Assembly: GCA_026261815.1 (NCBI GenBank)
Contig: JAMPIT010000417.1
Location: forward strand, 4,745,501-4,809,500
Length of the DNA: 64,000 bases
Source: Monarcha castaneiventris obscurior
Lineage: Eukaryota > Chordata > Aves > Passeriformes > Monarchidae
Direction of reading: 5' to 3'
Made by a program: the position numbers and the translations under genes. Below the pieces are notes generated by a model. The model saw only the letters and a list, made by a program, of their open reading frames with translations. It was not told where the DNA came from and made no database searches. How positions within the stretch are numbered: the first letter of the stretch is position 1; each line of letters opens with the position of its first letter. Shown one piece after another: positions 39,901-55,900 of the stretch.

Positions 39901-40221
39901 GCGCCCCCCAGCTTGATCCAGCGGCCCAAGGCGGATGACACCAGTGCGGCCACCATCGAGAAGAAAGCCACGGCCACCATCAGTGCCAAGCCGCAGATCA
40001 CCAACCCCAAGGCGGAGATCACGCGCTTCGTGCCCACCGCGCTGCGAGTGCGCCGCGAGAACAAAGGGGCTTCTGCTGCCTCCCAGAGGAAACAGGATGA
40101 TGAGCCTGCCCTCCCCTTAACCAAAGCTGCCCCGAAGGCTGGGTCATCTGCCCCTATCTCTGTACAGACAAAGGATGATGTCTATGAAGCCTTCATGAAA
40201 GAAATGGAAGGTCTCCTGTGA
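30915..40221 (+). CDS. WBP11: WW domain-binding protein 11, splicing factor (11 coding exons, 650 aa)
   Basis: Nuclear proline-rich protein (also called NPWBP/SNP70) that binds the WW domain of PQBP1 and takes part in pre-mRNA splicing. Coding exons: 30915-30978, 31789-31820, 32446-32539, 33479-33675, 34510-34643, 35359-35558, 36360-36554, 37062-37163, 38044-38361, 38975-39157, 39788-40221. All borders are GT-AG and the sum is 1953 nt. The N-terminus MGRRSTSSTKSGKFMNP and first 173 residues are nearly identical to human. Residues about 64-130 are charged helical/coiled coil. PPGRKPPGPPPGPPPP lies near 193-212, an acidic Ser/Asp region at 241-305, a basic KTRKKKKN nuclear signal near 317, then acidic, Gln-rich and Pro-rich blocks to about 520. 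The end, DDVYEAFMKEMEGLL, is the conserved tail. It is nine residues longer than human, largely through Gln/Glu runs in exon 9 of the coding set. Confidence 0.96.
32628..33174. mobile_element. Solo LTR of an endogenous retrovirus, with 5-bp target duplication
   Basis: The element spans 32633-33169 (537 bp), starts TGTACTAG and ends CTAAGACA, and is flanked on both sides by the direct repeat TAGAG (32628-32632, 33170-33174). TG...CA ends with a perfect 5-bp duplication are the signature of retroviral integration. No gag, pol or env sequence is attached, so it is a recombination-derived solo LTR. It lies in the WBP11 intron between the exons ending at 32539 and starting at 33479. The start resembles LTRs common in passerine genomes, but the family is not certain. 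Orientation was not fixed. Confidence 0.82.
38135..38229 (+). repeat. Two CAG/CAA glutamine-codon tracts in WBP11
   Basis: Two in-frame runs of CAG with CAA interruptions, at about 38135-38157 and 38207-38228, encode poly-Gln segments in a WBP11 region where the human protein is Gln/Ser-rich but lacks long uniform runs. Confidence 0.85.
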
Positions 40222-40867
40222 CCTGTCATAGTCCTAGTCAGCTTTCCTGCCCCTCTGAGCACGGATCAGATCACTGTGGAGGGAGAAGAAGGGAAAGTCC
40301 TCCTGCAACAAAAGGGCTCGCATGACTGGAAATAGTTCCCTACCCACAGGTTAACTTGCCAGTGTGCTGTGAATAGAGCTGCAGCTGAGGTGTGCCTGGG
40401 GTCCTCCTTTCAGAGCCACCATGTGCACTTGGTGAAAGGAAATTGCAGTGAAGAAGGCGATGCTCTCCCTTCAAGTCTTCCCCCTTCCTTGGAGGGAGAT
40501 AATGACACGCTGGGGACAGGGGTGTCGGAGAGGGGAGTGACCTTGCTCTGCCTGTATCCTTACACATCCTGAGTGCTCTGGTGAGGGTAGTGGAACAGGT
40601 TTTTAAGGAGCCAGAAAAGTCTTAGCAGCATTTCATAGACAAATGGTTGTCCGGTTTTTATTTTCTGTACTGGTTTTTTTTCTGTAAATATTTTATAATC
40701 ATGTTTTTTAGTTGCAGTGAGGTTGATCAATCATCTTTCTTCCAGGGTAGTCAGGGAGGCAATTTGTTGCGTATACTGTACACTGGAATTTTGCACCCTA
40801 TCCCCTTTATGGTCATCTTGATGGATTTTTGTTGGTTGGGGAGACTTCATTTTGTCTTGTGAAAGAC

Positions 40868-40873
40868 AATAAA
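40868..40873 (+). terminator. WBP11 polyadenylation signal
   Basis: AATAAA in GACAATAAATGTTC, 647 bases after the stop and followed by a TTTTTCCTGTGATTTGTGT stretch resembling a downstream element. Confidence 0.8.
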
Positions 40874-43484
<2,611 letters not shown>

Positions 43485-43523
43485 AACATCCGAGGAGCGT
43501 TCCCACCTCAAAAGTAACCCAAA

Positions 43524-43539
43524 GGCTCTTTTCAGAGCC
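43524..43539 (+). terminator. Histone 3' stem-loop (H2A)
   Basis: GGCTCT-TTTC-AGAGCC followed by ACCCA, 39 bases after the stop. The purine-rich AAAAGGAGCTG at about 43554-43564 resembles the downstream element that pairs with U7 snRNA. Confidence 0.95.
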
Positions 43540-43564
43540 ACCCACTTCCTCATAAAAGGAGCTG

Positions 43565-45551
43565 TACATCCTGATGGAAAAACAAACTAAAAAACTCCAA
43601 GCGTCTCCTCAAAAACGCCAAAACTAAACCTAAAAGGAACAACGCCCTTCCCCCACGCCCAAAGCTGTAGTAACTTACCTCTTCAAAAAAAAAAAAAACA
43701 ACCCAAAAAAAACCAAACCACCCCAAGCCCTTTCTATCTTGGCTCTTAAAAATAAATAAATAAAAAAAAATATTAAAAAAATCCTCGTTATATAGTTACA
43801 CAGTTGCTGGCAAATGCATGCTACAAATAGCGAGGTCTATGTGATACTAAGTAAATCACTGCTCTGGTGGGGGTGAGAAAGACACAAAGTTTCTTAAGAC
43901 TGAAGGAAAAAACCCCACAGCCCCATCGTGCCTCTTTATTTTTCAGCTGGGCCATACCTGAAGTTCAGGTGATTCACTGATGTCTTTAAAAACAGCCCTG
44001 CCCCCTCTAAACAACTTTTAGACTTACAGGCTTTGTTGGCGGCTTTCTCGTTGGTTTGGGTTTGTTTTGGGGTTTTTTTTTTTTTTTTTGGGGGGGGGGG
44101 TGGTTTAATATATTAATAGGCATTCTGATTTACTAATTCTTATTAAAAATCGTTGAGCTGCCAAGCCCATTTTCTGTCTCAAATCTGAAGGAGTTTGAGA
44201 ATAATTGCTCACCACAATGCACTGGCAATCTGAGGTGAAAAGGACTGTTGCCAGTTTTGAGCATACCTTACACACAGTGCTAAATACAAACCATAAATAT
44301 GTTGAAATAGAAACAGAAAATCTGCTATTATTGGTCAAAAAATGTATTTTAATAATTATCCATTTGAAAATATAAATTACTTGAATCAAAGCATTGTTCA
44401 AAATTTTAGTATCACCAACAGTTACAATAGCAAGAGGTAAAAAGGAGTTTACAGGCCTTTGTCAAAACAACGGGCTGCAAGCATTAATAAACATATCAGA
44501 GAATATTTCTTTTAATTCTCTGTACACTGAAAAATAATGTGCATTTATTTTTAATTGAAGCTTCATCTCGGAAAAGTGTATCTGAAGACTGTCCCCCCTC
44601 TTGCTTAGCAGCCAGCTGTCTCAGTGTAGCAGATACATCAAGACATGTAATTTTTAATATGAATTCCAATGTAGGGATCAGTCACTGGACAGTAAGAAAT
44701 TGGAATATTTCGGAATCTGCCGTGAAAGAGAAACCCTAACCGATCACTTGAGCAAGTTTTATTGTGTTCAAGTAGTGGGAAAATCAGCTGCAGCAGTGTC
44801 TCCTTAGACAATGATGACTCAGATTTTTGCCAATCTAGCTGTATCAAAGTAAAAACACTGACATTATCAAACGATAGGGCACTGGTTATCATTATTAACA
44901 AAATCTGGCCGTGTTAGGTTTTAATGTCACCTAATTTATTAAGATAGGAAGTGTTTCTGTAGCAGAGGACGAGGCAACCATGTCTGTATTGTGTACACTG
45001 AGCGACACAGTACAAACTGCTATGCTGTAAAAAGTCACCTCCTTTGGGGGCACAAAAAGCCCTTCACAGGACTTTAATCTGCTTCTTGCCTTGCTGCATG
45101 ACGCACTAGTTTAATTTCTCTTAATTATTTTGAAAGAGGTAAAGGATTTTGGACAAAGGAGCTAATTTCTAATCCATATTCAGTGCTCAAGATGAGCCTG
45201 TGTTACTTCCTCCTCTTTGAAATTAATTTGCGACTAAAATATCGATTCAAACGCCTGTTTTTCAGTTCAGATTAAGAGAAGACCCTTTAAAGAATATTAA
45301 TTAATTACTTTGGAAATTTAGCTCCCCACATCGTGGATTTTATTTAGAAGGAAAAACAAAAGTTTCTGTCTCCCGAGGTCTGTTCAGGTCCAGGACTCAG
45401 TGTTTATCGCCTCTTTTTTAGCTCACCCGTTGCCTCCTCGGACGGAAACTCCGCCGAGGGGAACAAGAGTCTTTCTTTTCCACGCCGCTGCGAACTGGGG
45501 GGGGGTCGGTGGCAGAAATGCCGATAAAAACGGCCGTTTTTGGCTCCTAAG
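43565..45551. other. Spacer between H2A and H1, no gene recognised
   Basis: AT-rich DNA with A-rich runs (43685-43715, 43747-43780) and a T-run followed by a G-run at about 44073-44101. No histone relic, RNA gene or exon was seen. Confidence 0.5.
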
Positions 45552-45646
45552 AAACACAAAATGAGCGGGGAGAAGGGACCTTTCTGCCGTGCAGCGGGGC
45601 GGGCTCTGCAACGCACCAATCACCGCGCGGCTCCGCTCTATAAATA
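45552..45646 (+). promoter_or_regulatory. H1 promoter: AAACACA box, CCAAT, TATA
   Basis: The H1-specific AAACACA (45552-45558), CCAAT (45616-45620) and TATAAATA (45639-45646) occur in the order known from vertebrate H1 genes. TATA is 63 bases before the ATG. Confidence 0.88.
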
Positions 45647-45708
45647 CGAGGCTGCCGACTTGCTCCAGGCCCAGTGATTTCTCCTGGATCGTGGACGACG
45701 GCTGCACA

Positions 45709-46365
45709 ATGTCGGAGACCGCGCCTGTTGCCGCTCCCGCTGTCTCTGCTCCCGGCGCCAAGGCCGCCGCCAAGAAGCCGAAGAAGGCGGCGAGCGGCTC
45801 CAAAGCCCGCAAGCCCGCGGGCCCCAGCGTCACCGAGCTGATCACCAAGGCCGTGTCCGCCTCCAAGGAGCGCAAGGGGCTCTCGCTCGCCGCGCTCAAG
45901 AAGGCGCTGGCCGCCGGCGGCTACGATGTGGAGAAGAACAACAGCCGCATCAAGCTGGGGCTCAAGAGCCTCGTCAGCAAGGGCACCCTGGTGCAGACCA
46001 AGGGCACCGGCGCCTCCGGCTCCTTCAAGCTGAACAAGAAGCCGGGTGAGACAAAAGAAAAAGCAACGAAGAAGAAGCCGGCCGCCAAGCCCAAGAAGCC
46101 GGCGGCTAAGAAGCCCGCCAGCGCCGCCAAGAAGCCCAAGAAAGCAGCGGCGGTGAAGAAGAGCCCCAAGAAGGCCAAGAAGCCGGCAGCCGCAGCGGCC
46201 AAGAAAGCAGCCAAGAGCCCCAAGAAAGCAGCGAAGGCAGGCCGCCCCAAGAAGGCCGCGAAGAGCCCGGCTAAGGCGAAAGCGGTGAAGCCCAAAGCAG
46301 CCAAGCCTAAGGCAGCCAAACCCAAAGCGGCCAAGGCAAAGAAGGCGGCGCCCAAAAAGAAGTAA
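45709..46365 (+). CDS. Linker histone H1 (218 aa)
   Basis: Linker histone that binds nucleosomal entry/exit DNA. The N-terminal tail [16 protein letters not shown] is followed by a winged-helix globular domain at about 36-110 ([55 protein letters not shown]). The long Lys/Ala/Pro-rich C-terminal tail has SPKK and SPAK motifs, which are CDK-type phosphorylation sites, and ends [10 protein letters not shown]. Length and tail are like chicken somatic H1 subtypes; which subtype cannot be fixed by eye. The upstream frame to 45589 is not used, since TATA lies at 45639. It is the only H1 in the window, between H2A (+) and H2B (-). Confidence 0.96.
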   Translation: MSETAPVAAPAVSAPGAKAAAKKPKKAASGSKARKPAGPSVTELITKAVSASKERKGLSLAALKKALAAGGYDVEKNNSRIKLGLKSLVSKGTLVQTKGTGASGSFKLNKKPGETKEKATKKKPAAKPKKPAAKKPASAAKKPKKAAAVKKSPKKAKKPAAAAAKKAAKSPKKAAKAGRPKKAAKSPAKAKAVKPKAAKPKAAKPKAAKAKKAAPKKK

Positions 46366-46411
46366 AATGACTGAGAGAAATTGAGAGTCTACTCATTTAA
46401 ATAAACCCAAA

Positions 46412-46427
46412 GGCTCTTTTAAGAGCC
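46412..46427 (+). terminator. Histone 3' stem-loop (H1)
   Basis: GGCTCT-TTTA-AGAGCC then ACCCA, 46 bases after the stop. CAAAAAGAGCTGG follows at about 46440 and is complementary to the 5' end of U7 snRNA. An AATAAA (46400-46405) just upstream is probably coincidental. Confidence 0.95.
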
Positions 46428-46589
46428 ACCCACTTATTCTCAAAAAGAGCTGGAACACTACTATCACACATAAGCAAACTCAAATCACTTTAAGGTTTCA
46501 GTAGGGTTCAGATTTTGGGTACGGGTGCGCTCGGTAACGCCTGCGTGGGAGACCGGGGCTGCCTCTCAGAGGAAACGTGTCCCTACGTG

Positions 46590-47145
46590 CAGCTTGGGAG
46601 CCCCGCGGTAGCAGCTGTGCCTGCCCCGCCCCTGCTCATTGACCGGCGCGGCCCAGGGCAGAGAGAGGCGGCGCCGGCGGCCCCGCGGAGCAGCGAGCGC
46701 CCTTCGCTCCGGTGCCCGGGGGAGTTTGAAAGTGCCGCGTCGGGCGCCGTGATTGGCCCCGCACCGCCTTCCCCAGGCTCCGCCCGCCGGGGCGGTGACC
46801 CTCCCTCTCCCCTCCCTCCCTCCCTCCCTCCCTCCCTCCCTCTCCTCCTCTCCCCCTCCGTGGCTGTGCCCGCTGCCGGCCCCGCACAGGGAGCGAGCGG
46901 CGGCCGGGCGGTGACGCGAGGCATCGGCCTTCCCTCCCCCTCTCCCTCCCCTGTCTCATGGGCTCCCAGCCGGGTGTGGCTGGGGGAGGGGGATGGATGG
47001 AGCAGGGACAGGGAAACGTGCGGGCCGTGCCACAGCCCCGGCCGGCGGCAGCTTCTGCCGAGCGCCGCTCCCTCCGCGGCGCGGCGGGGCAGGGAGCTGC
47101 GGCCCCGCGCTCCGGTTCTCCCCGGCTCCCGGTAAACCCTGCAGT
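46590..47145. other. CpG-rich block without an assigned gene
   Basis: A 550-bp GC-rich, CpG-dense segment with GTGATTGGCC (46750-46759), GC boxes and a (CCCT)n run (46810-46845) lies between H1 and H2B. No histone frame, TATA-initiated gene or stem-loop belongs to it. It may be a promoter of an unseen transcript or the relic of a lost histone promoter. Confidence 0.5.
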
Positions 47146-47774
47146 GTAAAGCACTGATCGCCCCGCTTTTTTAGCAGCTTTGTTGTTGGTTTTATTTTTT
47201 TCTTTGAGACAGAACCGTCTCGTGCAACGCTCTGGGAAATAGGTGTTTTAAGGTGCAAAACCTTTCGTTAAGAAAACCTTTTTCGATTGCCTAAGCAAAT
47301 ACGGACACCTACTTTAGTAATAACCAATATTGGCAAGGGTAATGGCAGGTTAGGGTATGTGTGAGTAAAATAATAAACCCCGAAACCTACAAAGCTCTCT
47401 GAAAAACTAAAGCAGCGAAGACAGAAAAAACATTTTTTATTTTACTGCTACAGTGCACTGAAAATAAATGCTAGGTGTTTCAAGTAATGTGATTTAAACC
47501 CTTAGAAAAATTTAGAAGCTTCCCCCTTTCCCACAGGACTTGATGTATCGAGACAAGTTTGCTGCTTTTTAGTCCCATAAAGACCGAACCGGGTTACAGG
47601 TTTTGAACAAACAAGTTCATATACCGACCACAAGCAGGACAAACTTTTAAAAAAACTTAATAGCGACGTTTAAAAAGGAGCACTTGTTTTACTAATAAAC
47701 GTGCAAACATTAAGGCTATTTACATACCTCCCACTACAAGCACTGATTCAGCCCTTTTACTTGAAAAATTTGGT

Positions 47775-47790
47775 GGCTCTTAAAAGAGCC
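47775..47790 (-). terminator. Histone 3' stem-loop (H2B copy 1)
   Basis: Reads GGCTCT-TTTA-AGAGCC on the minus strand, followed by ACCA, 29 bases beyond the H2B stop. Confidence 0.94.
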
Positions 47791-47819
47791 TTTGGGTTAA
47801 AATGACGGTCCGAGACGCC

Positions 47820-48418
<599 letters not shown>

Positions 48419-48435
48419 CGGAACGAGCCCTTTCA

Positions 48436-48579
48436 ATGGCGGTGCCGGCGCTGCTGCGCGGCCTCTGCCGGCCCGGGGTCACCGCGGAGCGCCCGGCTCG
48501 GCTCCCGCCGCTGCCGGCGGCTCACGGACCCGCCAAAGGTAGCTACCGGCAGTTCTACGGGAAAAAAAAAACCCAATAA
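48436..48579 (+). other. Unassigned CpG-rich short ORF divergent to H2B copy 1
   Basis: ATG at 48436 opens 47 codons beginning MAVPALLRGLCRPG, rich in Arg, Ala, Leu and without acidic residues in the first 14, the composition of a mitochondrial presequence. An in-frame GTAGCT at about 48539 could be a splice donor. It sits just beyond the H2B promoter in divergent orientation. I found no following exon and recognise no family, so it may be chance in a CpG island. Confidence 0.25.
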
Positions 48580-50585
48580 ATCAGCCTGTGAGGGGTTTTG
48601 CTGCTCTTTTTTTCTCCTACAAGAAGGAGCATACCTCTGTGCTTCGTGGAATAGCCTGCATTTTTAACAGCCGCAAAATAAATGTAAAAAGGGGAAAGAT
48701 GCAATCAGGAAAGACAGAGAGATTCTGGAGTACAAACATGGTTAATCGTGTTTACAGTTAATCCTTTCGGCCCACACAGCATGGCTTCTTTATCATCAGT
48801 TTAAATGAGATGGAAGCTCTGATTTAATTTGTAACATGAAATTATTTGATTTCTTTTAAATTGCAATAAATACGGGAAAGATATGTTTAAGCCAAAATCA
48901 TGATAATCCTAGAAATTAAATGTGGATTTTATTCTGCAGTTTGAATTGACCATGAACCAGAAAATCAAGCTGTTTTCTTGTTAATATCACTTCATCGTGC
49001 AGAAAGGAAACGTGATGCTATTTCCTTTTGGAAACCTTAAGGACTATTCAAAGACTGGTCTTGCTTCTGCTCTTTTCCCCTTTTTACCATGCTGAGCAGA
49101 AGCACAGATCCACAAAGATTTCCAGCCTATGTCCAAAATAGTGGTGTCTGAAGGGAATCAGACGAAGCAAGGGTGGGATATTTTTTCTTTCCAGTGAGGG
49201 AGGCTTGCTTGAAAGTGCTTCTGTTGTACTTTTCACCTGAACTGTGGAGGCAAAGCAGTGTTGAAAAGAGCAGCCTAATGCTGCTTTGGTTTTCCTGATG
49301 CTCTGTTTCAATATCTGCCCTCTCTCATCCAGAGCAGGGATAAATGTTGAAGATTTAGATTCATTTCTGAACATAACTTCATTTTAGTGTGGTGTAATTT
49401 TCTGTGGGGAACACAGAGAAAAGAATCAAGAAAAGTTAAAGAACAACTTGGCCATCAAGAGAAAGCAGCACATAGCATTAGGGAAAATGACAAATTTACT
49501 GATGATGAGACACATCTGTCTTGTGATTGGGATTATTTGGGAAAATTTTTAAAGTTTATGATGGACCACAGAATCACATTTGAGAAGCTGGGTTCCAAGG
49601 CTCCGGGTAGCTATTTGTAGATCTTTAGTTGTTGAGACTGAAATTTTAAGCATAATTGTCCGATTTGCACAATACCTTGTCGCCTGCAGCTGCAGGTTTT
49701 CTAGTTTTCTAGTTTTGTAAATTGTTGGGTGTTGTTATCATGTGAAGACCCTATAAATCCTTGGAGAATCTTTAAATATATGTGTCACATTTCAACAGCA
49801 AAAATTAAGTGTACTTCAAAAACAGAGGAGGTGAAAGAAAAGAATAATGAAGGGGACAATGTCAACCATGCATTTGCAAAAAAATCCCCAAATGTAAGTA
49901 CACTTGAAGCTACTAAAGATGATGAAGATGATGCAACTCATTAAAATGAATTGTAGCTGTAGAACTACAGTAAGTAAAACATGTTGATTTGTGTTCAAAA
50001 AGTAATATTAAGTGAAAAAAATAGAGTGAAAGGAATAGTACAAGAGGTATCAGTGAAGAGTGAGACCATGAAAATGACCAAACACATGCCACTTTTTAAA
50101 AGCACATGAAGAGGTATGGATTTTTTTCGCAGGTATGGCAGCAAGAGACACAAATCACCTCCTTCATCAACACTTCAGCGCCATAAACAAAACAAAGATG
50201 TGTGATATTTAAGTCAGAGGCATGGGACAGGCAAAAGAATTACCCCACACCGAAAATTTGAAATGTCGCCCTCACAGAAAAAAAAAAACAAAACAAACAA
50301 ACAAAAAAAAACCCCGCAGCACACAACTGCCGTTTGGGAGCTCTCGGTGGAACAGGGCGCATTTACAGCAGTAGCGGGGCCACGGCGCCCGCTCCCTCCC
50401 TGCACCGAGAGCGCGCCGGGGCCGGGCCGGGGCTGAGCCCGCCGGGATCCGCTCCCGCCTGGGCCCGAGCCGCGCTCGGCTCCGCTCCGGGGCGGGGCCG
50501 GGCCCGAGCCGCCAGCGATGGCGCGAACGCCGCGGCCCGCGGGGGGAAGGGCGCGCGGAAGGGCCCGCCCCGGCCCGGCCCCGGC
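48580..50585. other. Spacer, no gene recognised
   Basis: Mostly AT-rich. Two moderate plus-strand frames (49387-49620 and 49729-49944) lack sequence similarity I can name, and the first opens only at GTG. An A/AAAC-rich run lies at 50278-50312 and GC-rich sequence leads into the H4 promoter. Confidence 0.45.
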
Positions 50586-50620
50586 GCAGTCCTCAACCAG
50601 GTCGGACCCCAGGCAATATA
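50586..50620 (+). promoter_or_regulatory. H4 copy 1 promoter element
   Basis: The 20-bp block GCAGTCCTCAACCAGGTCGG (50586-50605) recurs exactly upstream of H4 copy 2 and precedes a weak AATATA (50615-50620) about 60 bases before the ATG. It corresponds in position to the H4-specific proximal element of vertebrate H4 promoters. Confidence 0.75.
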
Positions 50621-50651
50621 GAGCGGCGCGGGGCCGCGCCCGCTGCATTGA

Positions 50652-50987
<336 letters not shown>

Positions 50988-51024
50988 ACCCCAATCAAAG
51001 AACTCACATTGTCAAAAACACCAA

Positions 51025-51040
51025 GGCTCTTTTCAGAGCC
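51025..51040 (+). terminator. Histone 3' stem-loop (H4 copy 1)
   Basis: GGCTCT-TTTC-AGAGCC followed by ACCCA, with AATGAGAGCTG about 15 bases beyond as the U7-complementary element. Confidence 0.95.
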
Positions 51041-51355
51041 ACCCACAAATTTCACAATGAGAGCTGTTTATTGCTAATACGTAGGGTACTGAGGTTATTA
51101 GTAGACTTAAAAAAACCCTAGAAGTAAATCATTAACCGCAGTTGCTGTATAGTCACAGTATCTGTAGCGCTGGGGTTAATTTTACTAGTGAACGTCAACG
51201 CAGTGCAGTTGGCATCGCGCGCTAAATATCTTAGTTCTTAGATCCAGGACTGCCTTCCCCCTAGCTGCTAAGCTCTGCGATTGTGTAAGTCGCAGCGCCT
51301 GAGCTCTGGCGGTCGCAGGACGGAAGTGCCTGACGTTACGTTGATGTTTTTTACT

Positions 51356-51857
<502 letters not shown>

Positions 51858-51881
51858 AAGATTTTATATTATAAACAAAAC

Positions 51882-51897
51882 GGCTCTTTTAAGAGCC
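51882..51897 (+). terminator. Histone 3' stem-loop (H2B copy 2)
   Basis: GGCTCT-TTTA-AGAGCC followed by ACCACA, 24 bases after the stop; AATAGAGCTG follows as the U7-pairing element. Confidence 0.95.
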
Positions 51898-52085
51898 ACC
51901 ACACGTTCTTAATAGAGCTGTAATTGCGAATACACTATGGGATTTTTCTCATGTGGATTCTTTGTTAAAAGAGCAATTAAAGGACATTGCTGTAGATACA
52001 AAATAGTGCACGATATTAAGGCTACTTTCCCTCTGCATTACTAATTTTGTAGCAACTTGCAGCTCTCATTGTGAAATTTGTGGGT

Positions 52086-52101
52086 GGCTCTGAAAAGAGC
52101 C
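52086..52101 (-). terminator. Histone 3' stem-loop (H4 copy 2)
   Basis: Minus-strand GGCTCT-TTTC-AGAGCC then ACCCA; flanks match H4 copy 1 on both sides. Confidence 0.95.
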
Positions 52102-52138
52102 TTGGTGTTTTTGACAACGTAAGTTCTTTGATTGGAGT

Positions 52139-52930
<792 letters not shown>

Positions 52931-55900
52931 TGCTTTGGATGTTTCAAGTGCTCCTTTCAAATTTTTTGGTTATTAGCATTTGCCTGCTTAGACACCTTCC
53001 TCGGGAAAATTTATATAATCTCTGCCAACCTTGTCCTCTGTGACCTACAGCTTCTTTCTGTTACTAGGTTCTTGTTTAAAATAGGAGGGGAAGAAAACGC
53101 TTAAGCTGCGTCAGGGGTAGAGGGGTTTTTACCTTTTTTAAAAAAATATAATGCCTAATTTCCTTTGGGAACGTTAAAGCGTGAACAGTTCTGTGGCCTT
53201 TGTTTGTTTTATTAGGCTTTGTTTATTTGCTTCCCTCGAAACACAAGTGCACACACATGCAAATGTACATATGTATCTGTCATACCTTTACCTATCTAGC
53301 ATATTTTTCACCATTTTTAGGAAAGGTGAGCGCCTAAAGAATTCTGAAAGAACAGAACATCAGGAAGTAGCCACTAGTTGCAACAATATTTTCTGAGAAT
53401 GCTTCCTACTGGGGAAGTAGGAGACCTGTTCTTGGTCCACACCATAATGGAAATGAAAGACTATTTCAAGTTTCTCACACTAATGTTTGGGTTATCTCCT
53501 TGCTAAACACGTGCCACTTAAAAGAGGAATACTCGTATTTTTAACCATCAACACTAAAATACAGATAAATGTCCTAGTACTACTAAGTTTCCTGGATTAA
53601 AGCAGAATCGCATAAACTAATAAATTTTACTTCCTGACAGATATTATTAAACTAATTTATACTGAGATTAAACACAATTTCACAACTAAAAAACATTTGG
53701 GTTCACTTGGCATTTTTCCTTTATACTTTTTAACAGCTGAACTTTCCACAAATTTCTATTGATTTTGGTAATAATAAATAATCTTTACATTTAATAGAGG
53801 AATATTGACATAGAAATAAATAAGTCTTCAAGAAGTGTGAAAATTTGAATTGCCCAAAGATCCTTTTAGGGATTTTGTTTTGGTGTGGTTTCTATTTTAA
53901 TTATCATTTAGTGTTCATATTCTGAGAACTCGGAGCATTATAAAGCATTTTCACTGGCATAATTTTGTGTAACTTCTTTGAAAAAGAGAAGAGAAAAAAA
54001 AAGTGCTGCAGTAACAATACCCTCATCCCCCAGCATTTTTTTTCTTACTAATGACTCACACATGTTAGGGTAAGAAATTTCTCTCATTCTTTACCTCCCC
54101 TCACTTATCCCCTGAAAAGTGTAGCAGACACCTGTTCAAAAAGGAATTTGCTTTCTTTTTCTAAGACAGATTTATCCAAATTACTTTTTCCAAGCACAGG
54201 AAGACAATGAAACAATTTTGGGGTTGTTTGGTTTTGCTGGGGTTTTTTTGCTTTCTTGTTTTAATATCTGTGGTTATCTTTTAGCTCTTTTTCTATTTCC
54301 CTCTGTAGCAGACAACTTTGTTCAAAACTCTTCAGCCTTCTTTCATGAACCTGTAAATTTACTGCTAGAATCTATTTTATAACTTAGGCAACTGCCTGTT
54401 TTGGAATTGTGACTCCAGCCTTTATGGATGTGTCATAGTGCATTTGATTTTTATTCTTTCCTAACATGAGGCCCTCTTGGCTTTTGTGGCTGCTCACCTG
54501 CTTGTAAGCACCACTAGTGAAACCCATTTGATTCCTACATTTAAACTGGAGCCTTCTACAGGAAAGTGATTGATCCCTCAGTGTGACACCCTCCAGTCAC
54601 ATAAGCTTGTTACATAGCAAAAACAGTTAGCAACTCCAAAACCAGAATGTTAAATAAAGACATCATTAGCACCGATGGGTGAATGAAACCGTTCCAGAAA
54701 GATATCCAAGAGAAGGAGGAGCAGAATACCATTCCTTTTGCAACAGTAAATACCTGGTGGAGCCTCATGGAGGGCGTCAGGGGGGCTCTGGGAGCTCTGC
54801 TTTACATTTCTGAGGACATAGTGAGGGTGTCTCTCCTATATATTTGGGTTCTGCATCTATCCCAGGACAGCTGGGTGAATTAGTGTGAACTTCATACTGT
54901 ACTTTCAGTTAAATAGAGCATAAAAAGTAACTCTTAAACATTATTTATAATGTGTTAAAAAAACCAAATCAACCCCACTCCCTAAACTCTGTAGGATAAA
55001 AAGTTTTAGCATTTGAAATTGTTCTTAAAATACAACATATACAGGTGCTCGCAAAGTACTGTGTATTATGAAATACCTCTGATGTAGTCTTACAGCCATG
55101 CATTTCAGGGCCATTAAACTAGATAAATTTTATAAGCATGTTAAGATCTTCCTATTCTTGTCATTTAAAGATCCCAGTGACAGATCTTTGATAATGTATA
55201 ACGACTGCATGTATGCATGCATGCACACACGTATAACAATTATAATTCAGTCCTCAGCACGTAACCAGCATTGAATAAGTCACAGTAGACTTGCTTTTCA
55301 TTTTATTTCTGTGCAGACTGCACTTGTGCTGCTGCTGTAAGGTGAACCCAAACTCTGCACACACCTGTGTCAACAACCAGCAAAACAGCAAGGACTGGCC
55401 TGGAAATGCTGCTGAGTCTGTTAGAGTTTTCAAGCAGTGGTTTCAAGAAGAGGTGGAGTGACACTTTTGTTCTGGAAAAATTTCTATGTTATATTGGCCT
55501 AGACTGAGAATACCAAAGGAGCCTGAGAGGGACAAACATTGGTAACCCCTCAATTTTCTTAGGTGTCTGCATAGTTACCACTCTTAGACTTTCAAATGCA
55601 TCTCTCCTGGAAGCAGATTAGTCCATATCCATGTAATGATCTTAATTTTTTCTAAACAGGTTCCTTTTTCCTTCTTGTTTAAAAACAAAACAACAACAAC
55701 CTGTCAGATGAGTCTGCCTGGGACAACTGATGGGAAGATCAAAATTGGCCCAAATTAGGAAAATACAATTCAATTTCAGCAACCAACAGCATACTTCATT
55801 TAGAAAAAAGGAGGGGGGAGAAATCCTTCCTTAATATTCTATTTCACAATATATGTAAACTTGAATTGCAGCTGTTTGTTGCTTAGGAGTCCTTCAATCT

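Noticed and set aside
45589..45708. In-frame N-terminal extension of H1
   Set aside because: It runs through CCAAT and TATA at 45616-45646, so it is not transcribed as leader; MSETAP is the known H1 start.
46400..46405. AATAAA just before the H1 stem-loop as a poly(A) signal
   Set aside because: The stem-loop and U7 element beyond it are the expected processing signals; the motif is likely chance in AT-rich DNA.
49387..49944. Two moderate frames (77 and 71 codons) between H2B and H4
   Set aside because: The first opens at GTG, codon use is AT-rich and I recognise no family. There is no splice chain linking them to a promoter.
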